From assembly GCA_021791145.1 (NCBI GenBank), contig JAJYXE010000033.1, forward strand, positions 51,131 through 115,130: a stretch of DNA of 64,000 nt, read 5' to 3'. A program made the translations under genes and the position numbers. The notes beneath the pieces are model-generated. The model did not search any database, was not told the origin of the DNA, and was given only the letters and a program-made list of their open reading frames with translations. Origin of the DNA: Actinomycetes bacterium. GTDB lineage: Bacteria > Actinomycetota > Acidimicrobiia > Acidimicrobiales > RAAP-2. This document shows positions 61,828 to 64,000 of this stretch, one piece after another (positions within the stretch are counted from its first letter, which is position 1; each line of letters starts with the position of its first letter).

Positions 61828-62709
61828 ATGGGAGAGATCGTCGGAGCCGCTCTCGTGGCGCACGTGCCTACGATCGTCATGCCGGAAGCAGAGCGCCGAG
61901 CGCTAAACGGCGGGAAGGACATCTCACTCGTTGCAGGGCTGCACCGCATACGGCGGGAGTACGTGGACCGCCTCGAACCGGACACCATCGTCGTCTTCGA
62001 CACGCATTGGTTCACGACGTTCGAGCACTGCCTCACCGCCCATGAGCGTCGCGTGGGGTACTTCACGTCCGACGAGCTCCCCCGCGGTATGGCCGCTATG
62101 CCCTACGACGTCCCGGGTGACCCCGAGCTCGCCCGTGCGGTCGCCGAGATCGGCGCCGAGACGGAGGGCACGTGGGTGCATGCGACCGATGACCCGTACA
62201 TCGCGATCCACTATCCGACCGTGAACCTCCTCGGCTTCCTCCAGGGAGGCGAGCGGTGGGTCAGTGCCGGCATCTGCCAGACCGCAGAGGTCGACGACTT
62301 CCTCTTGTTGGGCGAGATCCTCGCGGAGGCGGTCCGGAGACTGGATCGCCGGGTGCTCCTCCTCGCGTCGGGGGGGATGAGCCATCGGTTCTGGCCGCTT
62401 CGGCAGCTGCGACAGCACGAGTCCTCGGATCCGATGCACATCATCACCCCGCAGGCCCGGGAGGCCGACGAGCGGATCCTGGAGCACTTCTCCGCAGGTG
62501 AGCATGCCGCGGTGATCGACTCGATGCCGGAGTACGCCGCTGTGTCGCCCGAGGGTCGATTTGGGCACTACCTCATGATGATCGGGGCGATCGGCGGGCG
62601 CCGATGCAGGGCAAAGGGGATCCAGTGCTCTGCGTACGAGTCGGCGGTCGGGACCGGTCAGGTCCACGTCTTCTTCGAGCGTCCCGAGGGCGGGTGGACC
62701 GCATCGTAG
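61828..62709 (+). CDS. hpaD: 3,4-dihydroxyphenylacetate 2,3-dioxygenase (class III extradiol)
   Basis: The 293-residue LigB-fold enzyme opens the homoprotocatechuate ring at the 2,3 position. It follows E. coli HpaD closely in layout: LVAHVPTIVMPEAE (iron-ligand His), DTIVVFDTHWFTTFEHCL, GYFTSDELP, VLLLASGGMSHRFWPLRQ with a catalytic His, SMPEYAAVSPEGRFGHYLMMIGAIGG (Glu/His region) and GTGQVHVFF. The Fe(II) ligands should be the first-motif His, DTHW His and a downstream Glu. ATG 61828 has a strong GGAGGTGA 4 nt upstream. hpaF, hpaH and hpaI for the lower pathway are not in the window. Confidence 0.92.
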   Translation: MGEIVGAALVAHVPTIVMPEAERRALNGGKDISLVAGLHRIRREYVDRLEPDTIVVFDTHWFTTFEHCLTAHERRVGYFTSDELPRGMAAMPYDVPGDPELARAVAEIGAETEGTWVHATDDPYIAIHYPTVNLLGFLQGGERWVSAGICQTAEVDDFLLLGEILAEAVRRLDRRVLLLASGGMSHRFWPLRQLRQHESSDPMHIITPQAREADERILEHFSAGEHAAVIDSMPEYAAVSPEGRFGHYLMMIGAIGGRRCRAKGIQCSAYESAVGTGQVHVFFERPEGGWTAS

Positions 62710-63186
62710 CTGTCTGAGCCCGCTCCTGGTCTCGCACGCTGCCTTTCGTGAGGACCCTTCAACCTGCGCCCGTGCCCTCCGGGCCTGCGCCCGTGCCCGT
62801 GTGGTCGCGGCACAGCTGTGGTCTGCCCGTTTGCGGCCACGGCACGCCGTCTGGCGTCTTGTGACGCAAACGGACGGCCATTCCGTGCCCCAGTCTGGCG
62901 GCTGTCGGGCCGGGGCCGAGCGCGCCTTCTTCCTCACGCGGCCTCTCGAAATTAGGCTCCACGCCCAAGTGCGATCGCGTCGTTTCCAGTTCCAGGCCCT
63001 CTCGACGGCTCCATCGCGTGCCTTCGCGGCTTCCGACGAGATCGCCAGCCGCCTCTTCGCCTACAGCCGTTTCGCCAGCCGCCTCTTCGCCTGCCGCATG
63101 CCTCGGCGCAACTGGCGCGATGTGTCGCGTGGCGTCGAGGTTGTCGCTCCGGTTGCAGGAGCACTGCGCCACGAGGACCGCTGGCC
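62710..63186 (+). other. 477-bp region without a recognisable gene
   Basis: It contains short direct repeats: CTGCGCCCGTGCCC at 62765-62800 and TCGCCAGCCGCCTCTTCGCCT at about 63044 and 63074. GC is slightly lower than in coding parts. ORFs on both strands here are arginine-rich or low-complexity and show no family motif. GAGGACCGCTGG precedes the next gene's ATG. Confidence 0.4.
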
Positions 63187-63984
63187 ATGAGCAGCCTCGC
63201 CAGTTTCGACGAGGTCCGCCGCCTCGATCTCGGCTTCTTCGTGCGCCCCGCTGCCGAAACCGGCACCGGCCAGCCCCGAGTCGAGGCTGTTTACAGCTAT
63301 CTCGTCGTCCATCCCGAGATCACGGTCATATTCGACACGGGAATCGGATCGGCGGATCCCGAGACCGAGGCGCATTATCAGCCGCATCGGCGGCCCCTCG
63401 ATCTTGCCTGCCGAGAGGTGGGTTCCAGCATCGAGATGATCGATGTCGTGGTCAACAGCCACTTGCACTTTGACCACTGCGGCGCGAACCCCAGCCTTGC
63501 CGGGCGGCGCATCGTCGCCCAGTCAGCGGAGCTCGATGCCGCACATGGGGAGCAGTACACCTTCCGTGAGCTCATCGACTTCAACGGAGCGATCTACGAC
63601 CGAATTGATGGCGAGGCCGAGATCGCAAACGGCCTCGTCGTGCTCCCGACCCCTGGGCACAGCCCAGGGCATCAGTCCCTTGTCATACGAACCCGCGACG
63701 GCACGCTTCTGGTGGCGGGCCAGGCCATGGACTTCTCGGCGATCGGGTTGGGATCGGGGGGCAGCTGCGCATCCGCGTACGCGAGCGCGCACCTCGCCCG
63801 CCGGGCGTCACACGAGCTTGGTCGACCCCTCGCCGTGTGGCCCGACTGGCTCGATCGGATCGAGCAGTTCGATGAGTCATTGTCAAGAGTTGTGGACGAT
63901 AAATCTCACTCAGGCTGCGACGGACCCGGTGTTTTCGTCGGCGTCGGCGGTCTCTTGCCCCGACTGATCGCTCCTTTCTTGTAG
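63187..63984 (+). CDS. MBL-fold metallo-hydrolase (N-acyl homoserine lactonase-like), 3' end probably cut by an insertion
   Basis: The first 230 codons give a metallo-beta-lactamase-fold hydrolase: YSYLVVHPEITVIFDTGIG, VVVNSHLHFDHCGANPSLAGRRIVAQSAELDAA (HxHxDH zinc motif), VVLPTPGHSPGHQSLVIRT with the second His ligand, and VAGQAMDF where the bridging Asp is replaced by Gln in GQA. At about 63880 the base composition drops and the frame continues as VVDDKSHSGCDGPG and a Gly/Leu tail with no family similarity. Lactonases normally run 20-30 residues further to a VVFSHD-type end. The native gene probably stopped beyond an insertion point and the visible ORF is a chimera. Confidence 0.72.
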   Translation: MSSLASFDEVRRLDLGFFVRPAAETGTGQPRVEAVYSYLVVHPEITVIFDTGIGSADPETEAHYQPHRRPLDLACREVGSSIEMIDVVVNSHLHFDHCGANPSLAGRRIVAQSAELDAAHGEQYTFRELIDFNGAIYDRIDGEAEIANGLVVLPTPGHSPGHQSLVIRTRDGTLLVAGQAMDFSAIGLGSGGSCASAYASAHLARRASHELGRPLAVWPDWLDRIEQFDESLSRVVDDKSHSGCDGPGVFVGVGGLLPRLIAPFL

Positions 63985-64000
63985 CTTGCCGTCGATGAAC
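63881..64000. mobile_element. Edge of a probable insertion sequence (cut by window end)
   Basis: The segment starting TGTCAAGAGTTGTGGACGAT has lower GC than its surroundings and looks like a terminal inverted repeat. It is followed inward by the end of a minus-strand ORF. It interrupts the MBL-fold gene. The family cannot be assigned from 120 bp and the other end lies outside the window. Confidence 0.45.
63910..64000 (-). CDS. C-terminal fragment of a minus-strand ORF, possible transposase
   Basis: Twenty-nine codons read in from the window edge: FIDGKLQERSDQSGQE, an acidic stretch, then SVAA and a TGA stop at 63910-63912. The stop lies about 30 bp inside the putative terminal repeat, the usual spacing for an insertion-sequence transposase. 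Too little is visible to recognise the family. Confidence 0.35.
   Translation of the reverse strand, partial: FIDGKLQERSDQSGQETADADENTGSVAA

Noticed and set aside
62759..63190. ORFs on both strands in the gap before the MBL-fold gene
   Set aside because: Low-complexity composition, repeats, and no recognisable motif or promoter spacing.

Overview
The window is a high-GC (roughly 70% by eye) chromosomal segment with tightly packed genes, many GTG/TTG starts and 4-nt ATGA/GTGA overlaps. Gene content points to Actinomycetota: paired TrkA proteins beside an APC permease, CarD-ispD-ispF, a RsrA-like ZAS anti-sigma factor, HemQ, DisA, TopA with a lysine-rich tail, and GpgS. The murD-murL pair and general gene order suggest Acidimicrobiia. 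This placement is inference; no rRNA lies in the window.

Layout. 0-6 kb: group 2 sigma factor, a 24-residue membrane peptide, a HAD phosphatase, a TrkA pair and a divergent APC permease fused to an OB-fold domain. 6.5-13.7 kb: proton-pumping pyrophosphatase, then topA-tmk-holB. 13.8-19 kb: tRNA-Thr(CGU), an FAD-linked 2-hydroxyacid dehydrogenase, and on the minus strand pgeF, murL and murD, a peptidoglycan precursor block. 19-31.9 kb: sigma/anti-sigma pair, zincin-like protein, tilS, hpt, folE-folP-(phosphatase-like)-folB-folK, DUF2520-panC, nadB, coaX, lysS. 31.9-40.5 kb: polyprenyl diphosphate synthase (minus), clpC, disA, carD, ispD, ispF, a SpoU methyltransferase and a LytR_C protein. 40.5-48.5 kb: otsB, otsA and gpgS (trehalose and glucosylglycerate-type solutes), cystathionine beta-synthase and gamma-lyase, then a SAM-I riboswitch controlling a threonine-synthase-like enzyme and a MoaD/ThiS-type sulfur carrier. 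48.6-54 kb: CIRCE-groEL, hemQ, a LarE-like protein, a small Cys-rich protein, Nudix and GNAT proteins. 54-62.7 kb: a PLP decarboxylase, an Lpd-like flavoprotein, an acetoacetate-decarboxylase-family protein and a homoprotocatechuate meta-cleavage set (hpaG-like, hpaE-like, glutamine-synthetase-like, hpaD). 63.2-64 kb: an MBL-fold hydrolase whose 3' end runs into the edge of a probable insertion sequence.

Three themes stand out. First, the riboswitch-thrC-sulfur-carrier operon looks like a protein-thiocarboxylate route to homocysteine; the sulfur carrier ends in GG plus one extra alanine. Second, many first-of-operon genes have a TANNNT box 6-8 nt before the start codon, i.e. leaderless transcripts; this fixes several starts and supports two very small genes. 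Third, short tandem repeats (9-31 bp) sit at many gene ends and junctions, and several encode repeated protein tails.
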